Part shown: positions 1 through 11,675 of the stretch, piece by piece
Layout of the letters: each line of letters begins with the position of its first letter
Numbering within the stretch: position 1 is the stretch's first letter
Assembly (NCBI GenBank): GCA_030765045.1
Contig: CM060963.1
Location: forward strand, 67,735,117 to 67,799,116
Origin: Tenodera sinensis
Lineage: Eukaryota; Arthropoda; Insecta; Mantodea; Mantidae
Reading direction: 5' to 3'
DNA length: 64,000 nt
The notes under the pieces: model-generated
The model's database searches: none
What the model was told of the DNA's origin: nothing
What the model saw: the letters and a program-made list of their open reading frames with translations, nothing else
Position numbers and translations under genes: made by a program

Positions 1-492
<492 letters not shown>

Positions 493-2140
493 ACAATAGA
501 ACCCCGTTTATCCGAAATAAAGGGGCCGAAGTCATTGCGGATAACGCAAACAATAGATAAATCGTTTGGTTGTTTAATAAGTGCAGAGTGAATGAGCGTG
601 ACTTACGGACGAATTACCGCCAAAACTAAAATTAATGAAGAAATTGAAAAATTGTGTGACTGTAACATTGTGTTAAATAGCTAAAATACTCCTCTTTTCA
701 TAGTCAGTGCGCCGCGAAAGCAGACTTTGTAATATTTCACTAATTAAGTCGGTCATACTAGTATTACAACACACTGGTATTACACAGAGTGATAGCAAAA
801 CGATTCGGGTCTCTGAGATCTTCGCTCGTAGAGTGTGGCTATTCGGAAAAAGTCGCATAAATACGGATTTGGGCAGGCAAATGTTCCGAGTGCTGGCAGA
901 CGCGTCTACGCATGCTCGCAGTGCATATACAGACGGAATATTTCCTTACCCATGTTCAAGGGCCTCGTACTGAGGAAATGGGGCCGGGCCGGCAGAGGTT
1001 AAGCTTGCTGGCTTTCCACTACCCAGGTTCCATGCGTATCATTTCTGCCGCGCGTTTCAAACACGCAGCGCAGTTTTGATGAATCGGAATTGAGATTCAA
1101 GGATTTGACCATGCTTTTCTGAACTCCAATTTAGGGAAAATGACGGTTCAAATGATAAAATGCAGAATCATAGTTAAACATTATTTGTTGATGTATTACG
1201 GTAGGGCAGGCAACGCCTACCCTGCCTACCCTGAGGAGCCGCGCCTGCTGTGCTTTTCATTCAGAAGTAGACCTTCATTTGTCACTTGCTGATGATCTTC
1301 ACTTGAATGAATAGCGTGTTTATCCAGCAACATTTCACTTGTCGCCCATTTTAATTCGCCACGTGTATATAGTTAAAATTTCACATAAATATACAAGTTG
1401 CCCCATTTGCCGTCTGTACCGAAGTCCACTACTGAAGCACGTTTATTTGTTAAGACATGTTCCATGTTTACTTTCCTGTCTGTAACATGACTGTCAAATT
1501 TTCCATACACAACCGACTTAGCAAAACACTGCCGACAGAAGGTGCTACCAACTTAGAGGTCACAAACTGTATATCGACCGCTGTCCGAAATGTCCGTGTA
1601 ATTTCAGATGCAGACAACTTGACCGACCCAAAAGCACTCCTCTGTTTCCGGATCCCGGCAAGGCGTGATGACTCACCCCATATACCCAGGGTTACCCGTA
1701 CGTGGTAAACTACAGGACAACTGTGAATGCCATTTCTTCCGGTATGAAAGCTGAGTTGATAAATGCCACATACAGAAGGCAGTGTACAATAAGTAACAAT
1801 ATGGTTGTCTTGCATTATAAAACCAAATATATTTTAAAAATGTTTTATTTAAAATAATGTGACCTTCTCTGGTCAGTACACAAGAATATCTGGAAGATAG
1901 TCAACTCAAAAACAAAATGGCAGTGTTTTAACGAGATCTACAGTGTTTGCAAAGTACGATTTTGTCTATTTTTAACGGTTTAACAGTTACGCAAAAGTTA
2001 TTCAAAATTAGAAGGGCTTTGAGGTTGTCCCAAAAAGTTTCAAGTTTGGGGTTGGAAGATTTTCTTCGACATCTTCGTGTCGCATCTTTCAAAGAGGAAA
2101 ATGAATACCAATTGCGGTATTTAAGGAAATTTTAGTTTTT
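493..2140. other. No gene seen
   Basis: Mixed-composition DNA with only short chance frames (largest about 115 codons on the minus strand near 1468-1815, with no recognisable motif). A short GC-rich patch lies at 1200-1255. I can name no repeat family here. Confidence 0.5.
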
Positions 2141-2145
2141 TATTT

Positions 2146-2157
2146 ACGCTCTCTCTT

Positions 2158-2207
<50 letters not shown>

Positions 2208-2225
2208 GCACGCACGCACACACAC
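2146..2225. repeat. CT / CA / CACG microsatellite
   Basis: A CT-rich run passes into CA repeats (about 2166-2203) and then a few CACG units. It lies just upstream of an R1 copy but outside the internal GT box where other R1 copies carry microsatellites. Confidence 0.95.
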
Positions 2226-2261
2226 AGAGGGGTATTTTTCTTAACATGGTTCTTCTTACTC

Positions 2262-3190
2262 TCTCTACTGGTAAGCAGGGGAAGCATTGTATTCCACCCA
2301 AAAATTCGATGTCGAGATTTCACCAGAAATATATGTTTTGAGACCCCCTGAATCCAAAAAAAAAAGTATTTTTAGATAAAGGTCTGTGTGGGTGTCTGTG
2401 TGTCAGTATGTCTGTGGACAGCATAACTCAAAACCGAAAAGTCGGTTAAAAATAAAAGTTGGTATTGTTTAATGTCTTTCAAGGATGCCAAGATTTTGAA
2501 GAAAATAGCCCCACCCTAAACTACCCTTTACATGAAGAATTTTTCGAAAATTTTGATTTTCTTGAAAATGGCTCTAACGATTTTGATTAAAATGTCATAT
2601 GTTTGAGATATTTTTATGACAAATGAAATGTGTATTTTGAACTTTCTGGCTATAGCCGCTGTAGTCGTATTTACTCTGGACGACTTTTGTATAACTGGTA
2701 AACCAAATCATACTATCCAAAACGTAGATCTCGCTAAAACACACAATTTATGTCCAAATAACTTTTTTTGTAGAGTGAACCATTTCGGAGATATTCCTTG
2801 TTATTCGTGTCAGTTTCGTAAAGCTAATTTTTGTGAAATGGAATATCGTTGTTCATTTTTTTATATGTTAAGCGTACAAAGAGAACGAGATCTCAAAGCT
2901 TTAAAAGATTTGACTATCGCTCAAAGCCTACTGTATTCTAATATTTCCGTTGCACTTACAAGGAAATAAGGAATAAGATAATTTCTGGAAATGTTTATCT
3001 CAACTGAGACGAAGAAGAGTGAGTGAGTGAGTGAGTGAGTGAGTGAGTGATTAGGGTTTAAGGGCCCGTCGACAGCTAGGTCATTAGAGCCCCAAGACGA
3101 AGAACATATAAGAAGATATAAGAATAATAGTTTGTAACAATGGTTAGTACAAGAGTAGAGAAAGTCATGTGAGTCCAACACATCAGATTT
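2262..3190 (+). repeat. R1 dispersed repeat, most complete plus-strand copy
   Basis: Unclassified repeat. Landmarks shared with other copies, in order: a TCTCTAC..TAAGCAGGGG start, a 'CCCAAAAATTCGATGTCGAGA' type box, 'TTTTGAGACCCCCTGAAT', a GT-rich box near 2380-2410, 'GCATAACTCAAAA', 'GGCTCTAACGATTTTGATTA', 'GGCTATAGCC', 'GTTAAAACACACAA' type box, 'CAAAGCCTACTGTATTCT', and a 3' end near 'AGAGAAAGTCATGTGAGT'. An open frame of 117 codons (2616-2969) exists in this copy only; other copies have stops there, so I read R1 as non-coding. I see no convincing terminal inverted repeat. A 78-bp insertion with its own TSD interrupts the 3' part at 3017-3094. Confidence 0.75.
3017..3094 (-). mobile_element. 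78-bp retroelement tail insertion with 10-bp TSD
   Basis: The insert is bounded by the direct repeat AGACGAAGAA at 3007-3016 and 3095-3104, and it interrupts R1 where other copies read straight through. On the minus strand it reads GGGGCTCTAATGACC..GTCGACGGGCCC, then TTAAACCCTAA, then a TCAC-repeat tail. That is the arrangement of an extremely 5'-truncated LINE or SINE 3' end. A matching tail begins at the right edge of the window (about 63967-64000, plus strand). Confidence 0.6.
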
Positions 3191-3794
3191 TTAGATTTAA
3201 GGAGTCTCAAAACATCCGCTGAAATATGAAGATTCAGGGTAAGATGCAGAAATTCTATTTACTATATGTAGTAGGGAAAGTAATATTGAAGGGTGAAAAA
3301 ATTTCCGATCGAGTATGTGAAGGGCTTGTATAATAATATTTTACAGATAGCGTATTTTGTAGGCATAACATATTCACATAAATGTTAAGTGACAACTGCA
3401 TGAAGCAAGGAGTGGCGGATCTGTGGTAACGGACTGCCAAGTCCCGTGATTGGGAAGTGACGATTCCCCTTAATGCCTTCCCGCACAAGGTCGCCTGTAA
3501 TGATGGATGGCCTCCCGCTGTAAATGATGAAATCTGGGCCGCCACAAGTGTATTGCGGTGTATTAAAGTGGAAGGGATGAAGTAGTCTGAAATATGTATA
3601 GCAGGCAATGCAATGACTTACTTGTGCCCTATGACAAATGGCACTGCTGTGTTTCTGGCTACCCTCTTTCAATGTGTACAGCTAAATATCAATGCATCCT
3701 ATTATGCGTTCCCCTCATTTGATTTTGACCGATTCCCTCTATAATTTGGTTCGAAGCAGAGCCTTAATTTACTAGGATCTTATTGACATTAATT
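3191..3794. other. No gene seen
   Basis: Only short chance frames on the minus strand. A 21-bp piece near 3262-3282 resembles the reverse complement of the R1 5' edge, perhaps a remnant of an inverted copy. Confidence 0.4.
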
Positions 3795-3806
3795 ACATTT
3801 TCTGTG

Positions 3807-4039
3807 GGGTTTTTTTTTTTTTTTTTTTTTGTTTAACGACGCTGTCAATTGCCAGGGTCACATCAGTGTCGCTGGTGTGCAGGAATTTTGTCCTGCAGAA
3901 GTTATTTTACATGCCAGTAAATCTATTGACATGGAGCTGTCGTTTTTAAGCACACTTAAAAACCATCGGCCTGGGCCGGGTTTGAACCCGCGAAATTGGG
4001 ATCAGTAGGCCAGCGTCTAACCAACTGAGCCACCAAGAC
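3807..4039 (-). mobile_element. S2 tRNA-headed SINE with 12-bp TSD
   Basis: Minus-strand SINE. The head at about 3975-4039 reads as a tRNA-like sequence with an A box (GGTGGCTCAGTTGGTTAG) and a B box (GGGTTCAAACCC). The body follows, and the element ends in CGTCGTTAAAC plus a poly(A) tail, seen as poly(T) at 3810-3830. It is flanked by ACATTTTCTGTG at 3795-3806 and 4040-4051. A second copy at 17120-17337 shares head, body and tail. Substitutions argue against a working tRNA gene. Confidence 0.85.
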
Positions 4040-4051
4040 ACATTTTCTGTG

Positions 4052-4128
4052 TGTCTGTCTGCGTGCGTGTATGCCCACGCGTGTGTGAATAGCACAACTC
4101 AAAAACGAAACGTTAGTTCAATTTGTTC
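4052..4128 (+). repeat. R1 fragment between two SINEs
   Basis: Holds the GT-rich box followed by AGCACAACTCAAAAACGAAA, the most recognisable internal part of R1. S2 lies on the left and S1 on the right, so this looks like one R1 copy cut up by two SINE insertions. Confidence 0.55.
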
Positions 4129-4497
4129 TTCTTTTTCTTTATCTGATTACCCTCCCTGTATTGAGGAATGACAACCCCTAGAAGTTACAAGCCTGTGCCT
4201 ACTTAGAGTCAACGCTTGTTGGGGAGCACACAGATCTTCGCACCGACCAGAGTGAAGACCTGGAAGCGGGTGGTTAGCTCAGCACAGGTATGAGAGTGAG
4301 GAAGAGGATAATATGAAATGCAGGAGAAATGGATGAATAGAAAAGTGATGATGGAGCGTTGGTGGAATGAGTGGCGGGGGAAACTGGAGAAAACTCGCCC
4401 AGACGCCGCTTCATCCATCACAAATACCACAGGCGGGTCCCTGGGATCGAACCCTTGGTGTTAGGTGAACGGCCTAACCGCTCGGACACGGCGCCGC
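4129..4497 (-). mobile_element. S1 tRNA-headed SINE, full length
   Basis: Most complete S1 copy, about 370 bp, on the minus strand. The tRNA-like head is at the right end (about 4425-4497), with an A box like CCGAGCGGTTAGGCC and a B box GGTTCGATCCC. The body carries the 'GGCGAGTTTTCTCC' and 'CCCGCCACTCATTCCACCAA' blocks. The tail reads GGGTAATCAGATAAAGAAA. Related copies lie at 25.4, 32.2/35.9 (split), 36.3, 41.1 and 49.2 kb. TSDs are not clear here; CAATTTG and CAATTGG at the two edges are a weak candidate. Confidence 0.85.
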
Positions 4498-4699
4498 AAT
4501 TGGATAAATATCAAAACTAATTCTTCCAGAGATGCAACAAAGAGCTGAAGTTGTATTAAAAGGAAAACCCGTTGAACAAGTCAACTACATGAATTGTATT
4601 GATTGCTGTTTCTCTTGTTTTAAAAATACTTTAAATAAAATTAATAAATTTAACAGTACATGTGGCACCATAAAGTGATTTTTAAAAAATACTAGAATA

Positions 4700-5062
4700 G
4701 AAACTAAATTAACGTATTATAAAATAATGGCAGTTCCCATATTATGCAGCAGCAAATTTTGGACTCTAACCAAAAAAGAACAAATGATTGAAACAACTGA
4801 AATGAAGCTGTTAAAGAATGTTGTAGGGTATAATCTTCTAGATTCAAATAGAGGTAGAGATATTCGAAAAGAACTGAATATCTTTAAGTTAACAAATAGA
4901 TTAAAACAATATATAAATGACTCGAAGGAATATGTCGATAAAATGAATGATAGCCGTATGCCAAAATTAGTTTTATAATATAAACCATTAAGCAACAAAA
5001 AAAAAAAAAAAAAAACAAAAACAAAAAAAAAAAAAAACTGGTAGACCAAGAACAAGATGAAC
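4700..5062 (+). pseudogene. LINE reverse transcriptase C-terminal fragment
   Basis: An 83-codon frame at 4727-4978 resembles the region after the catalytic fingers/palm of RTE-like endonuclease-reverse transcriptases: 'WTLTKKE' (family form 'WTLTKRDE'), 'ETTEMKLLKNVVGY' (a conserved 'EMKFLR..AGY' block), then 'RKELNIF' and 'MNDSRMPKL'. After the stop an A-rich tract (about 4996-5037) leads to 'TGRPRTR', the start of the GRPR basic motif that closes these proteins. The A tract therefore sits where a short basic linker would be. Everything upstream, including the catalytic motifs, is absent. Confident as a LINE fragment, less so about the clade. Related fragments: 29.1 and 38.2 kb. Confidence 0.7.
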
Positions 5063-5719
5063 ACAACACTTTTAATTAAATTCTGTAAGAACCAAACGAG
5101 GCTTAATGGCTTAAACCGTTAAATGTTCTTGATGATGGTGTTGATGATCACCTGATCATATAGTTATACCCAAAATAATATTATTTTCATCTGTCTCTCA
5201 AATTTTTAAGGCAATATAGGTTACTCATTTACGGTTACTTAATCTTCCGTTGCATGTTGATCAATTTAGGCTTACCTTCCACAATCGTTTTATAATTCCA
5301 TCCAAACGTGGAAATTTTGATAAGGTGAATGTAAAGTAGCAGACGTGACAGGTGCAACACATAAATAACACTGAAAGTCAGCTGTTCTCCGTGGCCTAGG
5401 GCTAACAAGAGGGGAGGTTGGATTTACCTCTTTCCACTTTATGCAGACTGTGTCACTCTTAACACTCAGTTGGGTTGCAGTGCCGGTTTGGTTATATGTA
5501 CTTCGTGTTTGATTTACGAAAGCACTTTCAAATCTGATGAAACAAACATGATCATTAGTAACTTCTTTGCTATTGCTTACAGTTAAAAACTCTGTCAATA
5601 TTTGGCAACAAAGTCCAAGTGCATAACCTTAGAAGATGCACCAAGTGATCGTCAGGTAACCTATTGAATACAAACTTTTAATGTAGTTCAATTCGGTGAT
5701 CGTTTGTTCACAATTATAT
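5063..5719. other. No gene seen
   Basis: AT-rich; one 102-codon chance frame on the minus strand (5290-5598) with no family resemblance that I can see. Confidence 0.4.
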
Positions 5720-6145
5720 GTAGCGTTATGGTTGTTATATCTATAAACTATTCTTCCAATACTTATTTCTATATCGACTTCATTTTAATCAACATAAGCA
5801 TTTTCAGGAATTATCTTACTACCAATGTTCTTGTATGGAAATACAGTGGGCTATAAGCAATAGTGAAATACTTTAAGAGCTGGTTGCTATGCGATATCTT
5901 TGAAATTCCGTTCTCGTTGTAAGACCAAGGGATTACAAAAAGATACTAATAACATATTTCTATTTGAGAAAAGTGTAAGCATTGGCAAATTCAAACAAAT
6001 AATTAAGAATATTTCTGAAATTGCTCATTCAAAAGAAAGAGAAAGTGTTTGATATAAGTTGTGTATTGACAAGATCCACATTTTTTTTATTTGGTAAGCT
6101 TTGTCTGCCTCTTAGTGTTTACCATGTATGCAAAAAACATGCAGA
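5720..6145 (-). repeat. R1, minus-strand partial copy
   Basis: Reverse complement of the R1 3' half: the blocks corresponding to 'ATTCTTCC', 'TAGGTGCAAG/ACAGTGGGCT', 'CTTTGAAATTCCGTTCTC' and 'ATTTGAGAAAAGT' appear in the expected inverted order. The 5' half, with the GT box, is missing. Confidence 0.6.
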
Positions 6146-7425
6146 ATAAGAGGTTTTCTGAGGAAATTCCCAGAAAATTCAAAGCATGACTTAGAAACCG
6201 TCGTTGAATCGCCGGTTTGTGTCTGTCACTGGATACTGACTGTTCCCTTCATCCTCCAAATTAAAGAGATGGAAAATAACTGATAATTACGTAAGCATCT
6301 GTAAAGGGACAAGGTTAGACATCGCTGTGCTACCCTATGGTTCTCGATATCGCGGGTTCAAACGGGATGGAATTTTTGGGGCGCAAATATTCTTAGCACG
6401 GAAGAAAAATAACCTTAAACCTAATGAAGAAGAGGTCTCTGAGCAAGATTAAGCTATCTTTCATAAACAATGACACGCTGAAAACCATAGCAGTTATAGA
6501 GCATCCATAAAAGTCCAACTTAAATTTCAATGCTAATTACATACCCTTAGATGTCATAATGAATTTTGAAATGCTCACTAAGAATATTGTTTTGCTCTAG
6601 CTAAATGATAAATAAGTCTACCCTTCATGTTTGGGCTAGATCCACTGTGGGTACTGTAGTATGGACCTTGAAGACGCAGGAAATTTGAATGAGAGCATTA
6701 CAGAATGTTAAGGATGCTCCATGCGTCGTTCTTTCGCATGACATATGTGTGTACAGTAAGATAGATGGTGTTCCGCAATAGCTTCTTAATCTTATTTTCC
6801 AGGGTGCTAGTAGTTTGATGTCAAGTTGTCAGCTCTGACATCAGACACTCCAGCATCACATAAAGCCGATAAAGTCGGATTCGATTTTCAATGCTTGAGA
6901 CGTGCCTTAAGGCCATAGCTGTGGTGACCTCCGTTAGAACTGAGACAGACCTCTGACATTCAGGCGATAAATTAGGTCCCTAGGGAGGCACCTCGGCTTT
7001 GATTTTCCTCTAAACGTACAAGGCGACGAACATTCGAGCTTCGTGAAAGGAAACAGGAAACAAATCCAACGTGTGGCTTTCGGCGCATTGGTATTTTATC
7101 TGCGTCATGTAGCTGTCTGTTTTTTCTCCTTAAGGGACTCGCTCAGTCTGAGGTAGGCAAACGTAGAGAAAGGAACATCAACGAATGGAAACGGAACAAG
7201 ACTAGGTAGAATTGGCAAGCAGGTGAAGAAACAGAAAACAAATAGGTAAAATTTAAATTCCGGATGATGTAATGCGAATAAAACCAATATGATTGGCCAC
7301 CCTCACTGACTAAGCTTTCCTCGAGATTTCCTCAGCCCCAGTAGGTCTCGGAAGTTGAAAAAAGAACAAGTTGAAAAGAACATAATATGATGCAAAATTT
7401 CTATTTTTAACCATTTTAATGACAT
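6146..7425. other. No gene seen
   Basis: No coding signal. A B-box-like GCGGGTTCAAAC near 6351 could be a worn tRNA-SINE head, but I could not match the flanks to any family in this window. Confidence 0.35.
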
Positions 7426-7428
7426 AAA

Positions 7429-7696
<268 letters not shown>

Positions 7697-7959
7697 TCAT
7701 GCTTGTTATCAACACCACTGTTCAATGGTGGAAGGTGATATCATTTTGCCCCAAAATGATTATTTATGGAACCTCGATATATATTAGTAGATATCTACAA
7801 AAAGAGATGCACTTAAGATTTCATTATGTAAGATGCAAATGTTATTTTTTTAAATATGGCTATAGAATTATAGTTATAGTGCTTAAAAATACAAAATTAT
7901 GGTACTAAGGCATTTCATAAATAAAAGGTTTCTTTCATAAAACCCACTATTTTCTGGTC

Positions 7960-8410
7960 TAAAGTGACCCAAAATGTCCATGCAGACTGTTAGGAGCATA
8001 AGGGCAGCAGTTTTACTGGTAGTTAAGGACGGGGCAAAGAACAATATTACATTACTATTTTCTTCACTTGCGGACTTGTAATTTCTGGCCGGCGTGCCTC
8101 AAAAGAGCTGACGCAGAGTGGGAGGAAAAATGTTGCAACGCGGTAACGAAAGCTCTGTCGGAATTGAGTTCGGATGCTTTCTGCAATGACATTTTCTAGG
8201 CTAGTGGGTCGCGCAATGATATCTGAAGCAAAACGGTTAGTCTATATCTCCGGTGTTGTTCATTTGGCGTCAGAGTTACGACTATGAAAAAGAGTTGAGG
8301 TAGTAAACCAAGTGATAGGAAAAGAGAAAAAGCAAGTAACATACCGAAGTGGATACAGATTAATGTACCATTTATCATAATATCTGCACTTATACTCCTA
8401 AAACCTGTAT
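7960..8410 (+). repeat. R2 dispersed repeat, copy 1
   Basis: Shares an ordered series of blocks with 14190-14670 and 18480-18960: 'CTGACGCAGAG', 'GTAACGAAAG', 'TTTCTGC', 'GTAAAACGGTTAGTATAT' type box, 'GTTGTTCATTT', 'AGTAGTAAAC', and 'AACATACCGAAGTGGATACA'. No coding potential and no clear terminal repeats. Class unknown. Confidence 0.65.
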
Positions 8411-8989
8411 ATTGTCGTTGTCTGTAACACTCTCGTTCCACCAAACACTGAGGTGAAATCATCCAACGAGCATAATCTGCTAGTCCGGTAGAGTGACGAG
8501 AATGAGGTGCAATGAGAGGACGGACTCCCAACCAGGGTGGGCCATGAGTTAGTCCGAGGTGAAGGCTTGGATAGGTCGGATTTAAAATCGTCGCACAAAA
8601 GCAGAATATCGAGTCACGAATCTTCAGTACGAGAGCCGTGAACCAAACCAGTTACATATCCCGACCTCGGACACTGGAACGAAAAAAGGATTTTTCTTCA
8701 ACTTCCAAGACTTATGCATCCCTATTTATCGCCTGTGGTGCCGTATCAAGAGAGAACGGACGTTAAGAACAAAATAAATGGCAGAATGCAAAACTTACAG
8801 ACAAACGTAAGTCAGAAATTTAAAGAGAACGTCAGAGAAAATAAACTTAACACCAGATAAGAATAAGCTCCCTATCAGTTTAAAAATATAATTCACAGCT
8901 CCGGCTGCAGAAATTCTCTAAGGTGGAAATTCGAAGTTGCACACAACTTTTAGATTATGTTGGAAAATAAGCAACCATGATGCCTTAAA
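8411..8989. other. No gene seen
   Basis: Only short minus-strand frames without motifs. It may include the far end of R2, but the blocks fade beyond about 8410. Confidence 0.35.
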
Positions 8990-9490
8990 TTCACATGACC
9001 TTCTCTCTACCCATTGTTTATACTAAGATAAAATCTTACTCTTATATCGCCTTCACGTTAATCATGATAAACATGCTTTTCTTACATATTTCTTGTAGGT
9101 ACTACAGGAATACATAAGAATAGAGGGGATTCATTAGCCACAAGTGACAGTTTCTGGCCTTCAAATTCCGTTCTCTTTAAATCATCCGGAGGGAAAGCAA
9201 CGGCTTTATATCAGAAAATGGTACTGGAAAATTCAAATAAATAACACGTAATATCAATCTGCTCCACAGAAACTGTATTTTATAAACTGTGCGGTTTAAT
9301 GAAATCTAAATGTAAATGAAAGAGGACTCCAAAGGTTATTTCCAGAAAATTCAATACTTTTATTCCTTTTGTCATGAAAATGTCTTAAACACACAGCATT
9401 TTATTCAACATCATTAGAGCCATTTTTGAGAAAATTATATTTCAAAAGAAAGCAATTTTTAAAAACGTCCCATATATATAAGGAATATGT
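8990..9490 (-). repeat. R1, minus-strand copy
   Basis: Begins with TCACATGACCTTCTCTCTAC, the reverse complement of the R1 3' edge. It continues through the inverted 'CTTATATCGCCTTCACGTTAATC' block and the 'TCAAATTCCGTTCTCTTT' block to about the middle of the element. Confidence 0.65.
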
Positions 9491-10859
9491 GTTCTTGCAC
9501 TCATTTTAATCCACTAATGATGCCTACCAACGTGAATATTTTGTCTTCTCTATAATAAGAAAAAATCTTTAACCTACTTTCCTAATTTTTTAATAATTAA
9601 TGTTTTCCAGTCCAAGCAACAACAATACAACAAATTTAAATGAGTTAACTTAATTTGAACTTACTTTTAAAACTCTGCACAAAATTTTCTGCAGTGATAG
9701 AACATTTCATAATGTGAAACATTTTGTAAAAATATTTTGTCAACTTTGTGACCCGTACAGGATTAATATTCCTGTATGAATATCTGTTGAAACCTCTCGT
9801 TTCCAACTCTCAGATGCAGTTTTATTACTCAATGAACTTCTATTGGTTACTCTTTTACCCCTATTTATTTTCTCTTTTATCCTATACCCACTATATTATT
9901 GAATCAAAGTCTTTCCTACAAGTAACCTAACATACTTCCATTATGCGGTTTTATTTTGTAAATATGCCTTTATATAAAAATACACGATATATAAGCTACA
10001 GGTTTAATTTTGTGTATATAATGAACTCTATTCACATTAGAGAAACACTATCAGTGAAAGAGCTTCTTATTTATAAACAACAACAATGTGGGGAATTGTG
10101 ATAAAAAGTGCGGTATGTGAGTTGTCCAACACAGGGAAGCAAACAAACTTCGGTACACCTCAAAACGGCGCCAAACATTATTGGAAATATTGCAAGTAAT
10201 ATTAGATTTATCATGACACAGTGTATGTGGCAGCCATGATGGATGTGTAGGGTTATTTCAGTTGTTACTGGCCATTATTGTTGTGGCGCTAAATAAAAAC
10301 GAACTTCATAGTATTGAAGTAGAAGCTAAAAGCTATTTTTGGATTTTTTACACTTTAGGACCAATTTTCACAGATGCATCTCCTTAAGTCTTGCAAGTTG
10401 TTTATACGCCAACTTTGTTCTCCTGGTTCATAGATGTTGAGTACCTTGAAACAGCTGTTTCCTAGAACAGCGGAGTTACATGAACTAAATTAACTCTGAA
10501 AACGCCCTCTATCGCCAACACATCCCTGAAGTAGTGTGGGCGTAGCATTTGTCTTCTTGAGAGCAGAAGGAGAAAGCTTGAGATATTGTCCTTGCTCCCA
10601 GAACATATGTAAAGAACGTTCATAGAACTGACACCAAATACGAGACCTTCTTCATAAGCTGAATTTTCAATCAACAGTCTGCAAGCTAAATTCTCACCGT
10701 TATTTTCGTGATCCTTTGCTTAGGGGGAATTTGCCTAGTGAGTTTCTCTACAGCAAAATAATACAAGATTTGAATAGTTATTTCTGATTATAGATAAGAA
10801 AATATAAATAAAAAGTTACCTAAATGGACTACAATTTGGTAAGGATACGAAAATATGAA
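9491..10859. other. No gene seen
   Basis: Very AT-rich, no open frame above 70 codons, no repeat family that I recognise. Confidence 0.4.
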
Positions 10860-11675
10860 GAATAAAATCCACAAAAATGATAAAATACATATCTATAGAA
10901 GACTCCTGAATCGCAAAAAAGCACTTTTACAACAAGGTCCGTGCGCACGCGCCCCCGTGTGTATGTGGATAGCATAACTCAAAAATGCGAAGTCCTTTAA
11001 TAAACAAGGTCGTATTTAGGTGTAATATCTTTCAAGGATGCGATACGAATATTTTTTGGAGTAAAACTATTCTAGCCTAGTCTACACTTTATATGAAAAA
11101 TGTTTGACAATTTGATTTTCTTAAAATTGGCTCTAATAATTTTGATTAAAATGCCATATGTTTAAAATATTTTTATGGTAAATAAAATGTATATTTTGAA
11201 TTTTGATGGCTGTAGCCCATGTAGACCTGTTTACTCTGGATGACTTTTACAAAACTAGTAAACCGTAAGAGATGGGGCAAATCTTACTATGCAAAAAATG
11301 TAGATCTTGTTAAAACACACCAGTGATGCCCAACTGTACTTTTGGTGGATGGAACCATTTGGGAGATATTTCTTGTTATTTTTCTCTGTTTTGTAATACT
11401 TAAACTCTTCTCAAATGGAAGGTCGTTATTCACTTTTTTATTTCTTGGCCGTGCAAAGTGAACGAAATCTCAAACCCTTTATATAGCAGCTACTCTTAAA
11501 ACATTCGAATATCGTCCAAAGCCTACTGTTTTCCCCTTGTACATACAAGGAAGTAAGCAATAAGGTAATTTCTGCAAATGTCTATCTCGGCTAACACGAA
11601 GAAGATGGGGAAAAATAATTTATATGAAGAATACAAGTCATATGAGTGCAACACATCAGATTTTTGCCATTATTT
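10860..11675 (+). repeat. R1, near full-length copy
   Basis: Starts within the 5' boxes ('GACTCCTGAATC', then the GT box reduced to GTGCGCACGCGCCCCCGTGTG), followed by 'AGCATAACTCAAAAATGCGA', 'GGCTCTAATAATTTTGATTA', 'ATGGCTGTAGCC', 'AAACACACCAG', 'CAAAGCCTACTG' and the 3' edge 'CATATGAGTGCAACACATCA'. Several stops fall where the copy at 2.6 kb has an open frame. Confidence 0.75.

Noticed and set aside
2616..2969. 117-codon frame with several cysteines, possibly a small secreted protein
   Set aside because: It lies inside R1, and the same region in copies at 11.2, 39.6, 54.4 and 61.4 kb has stops and indels, so the frame is not conserved.
4425..4497. Functional tRNA genes (also 3975-4039, 17265-17337, 23738-23822, 25357-25430, 36281-36360, 43430-43502, 63640-63718)
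   Set aside because: Each tRNA-like head continues into a shared SINE body, several have TSDs, and arms contain mismatches.
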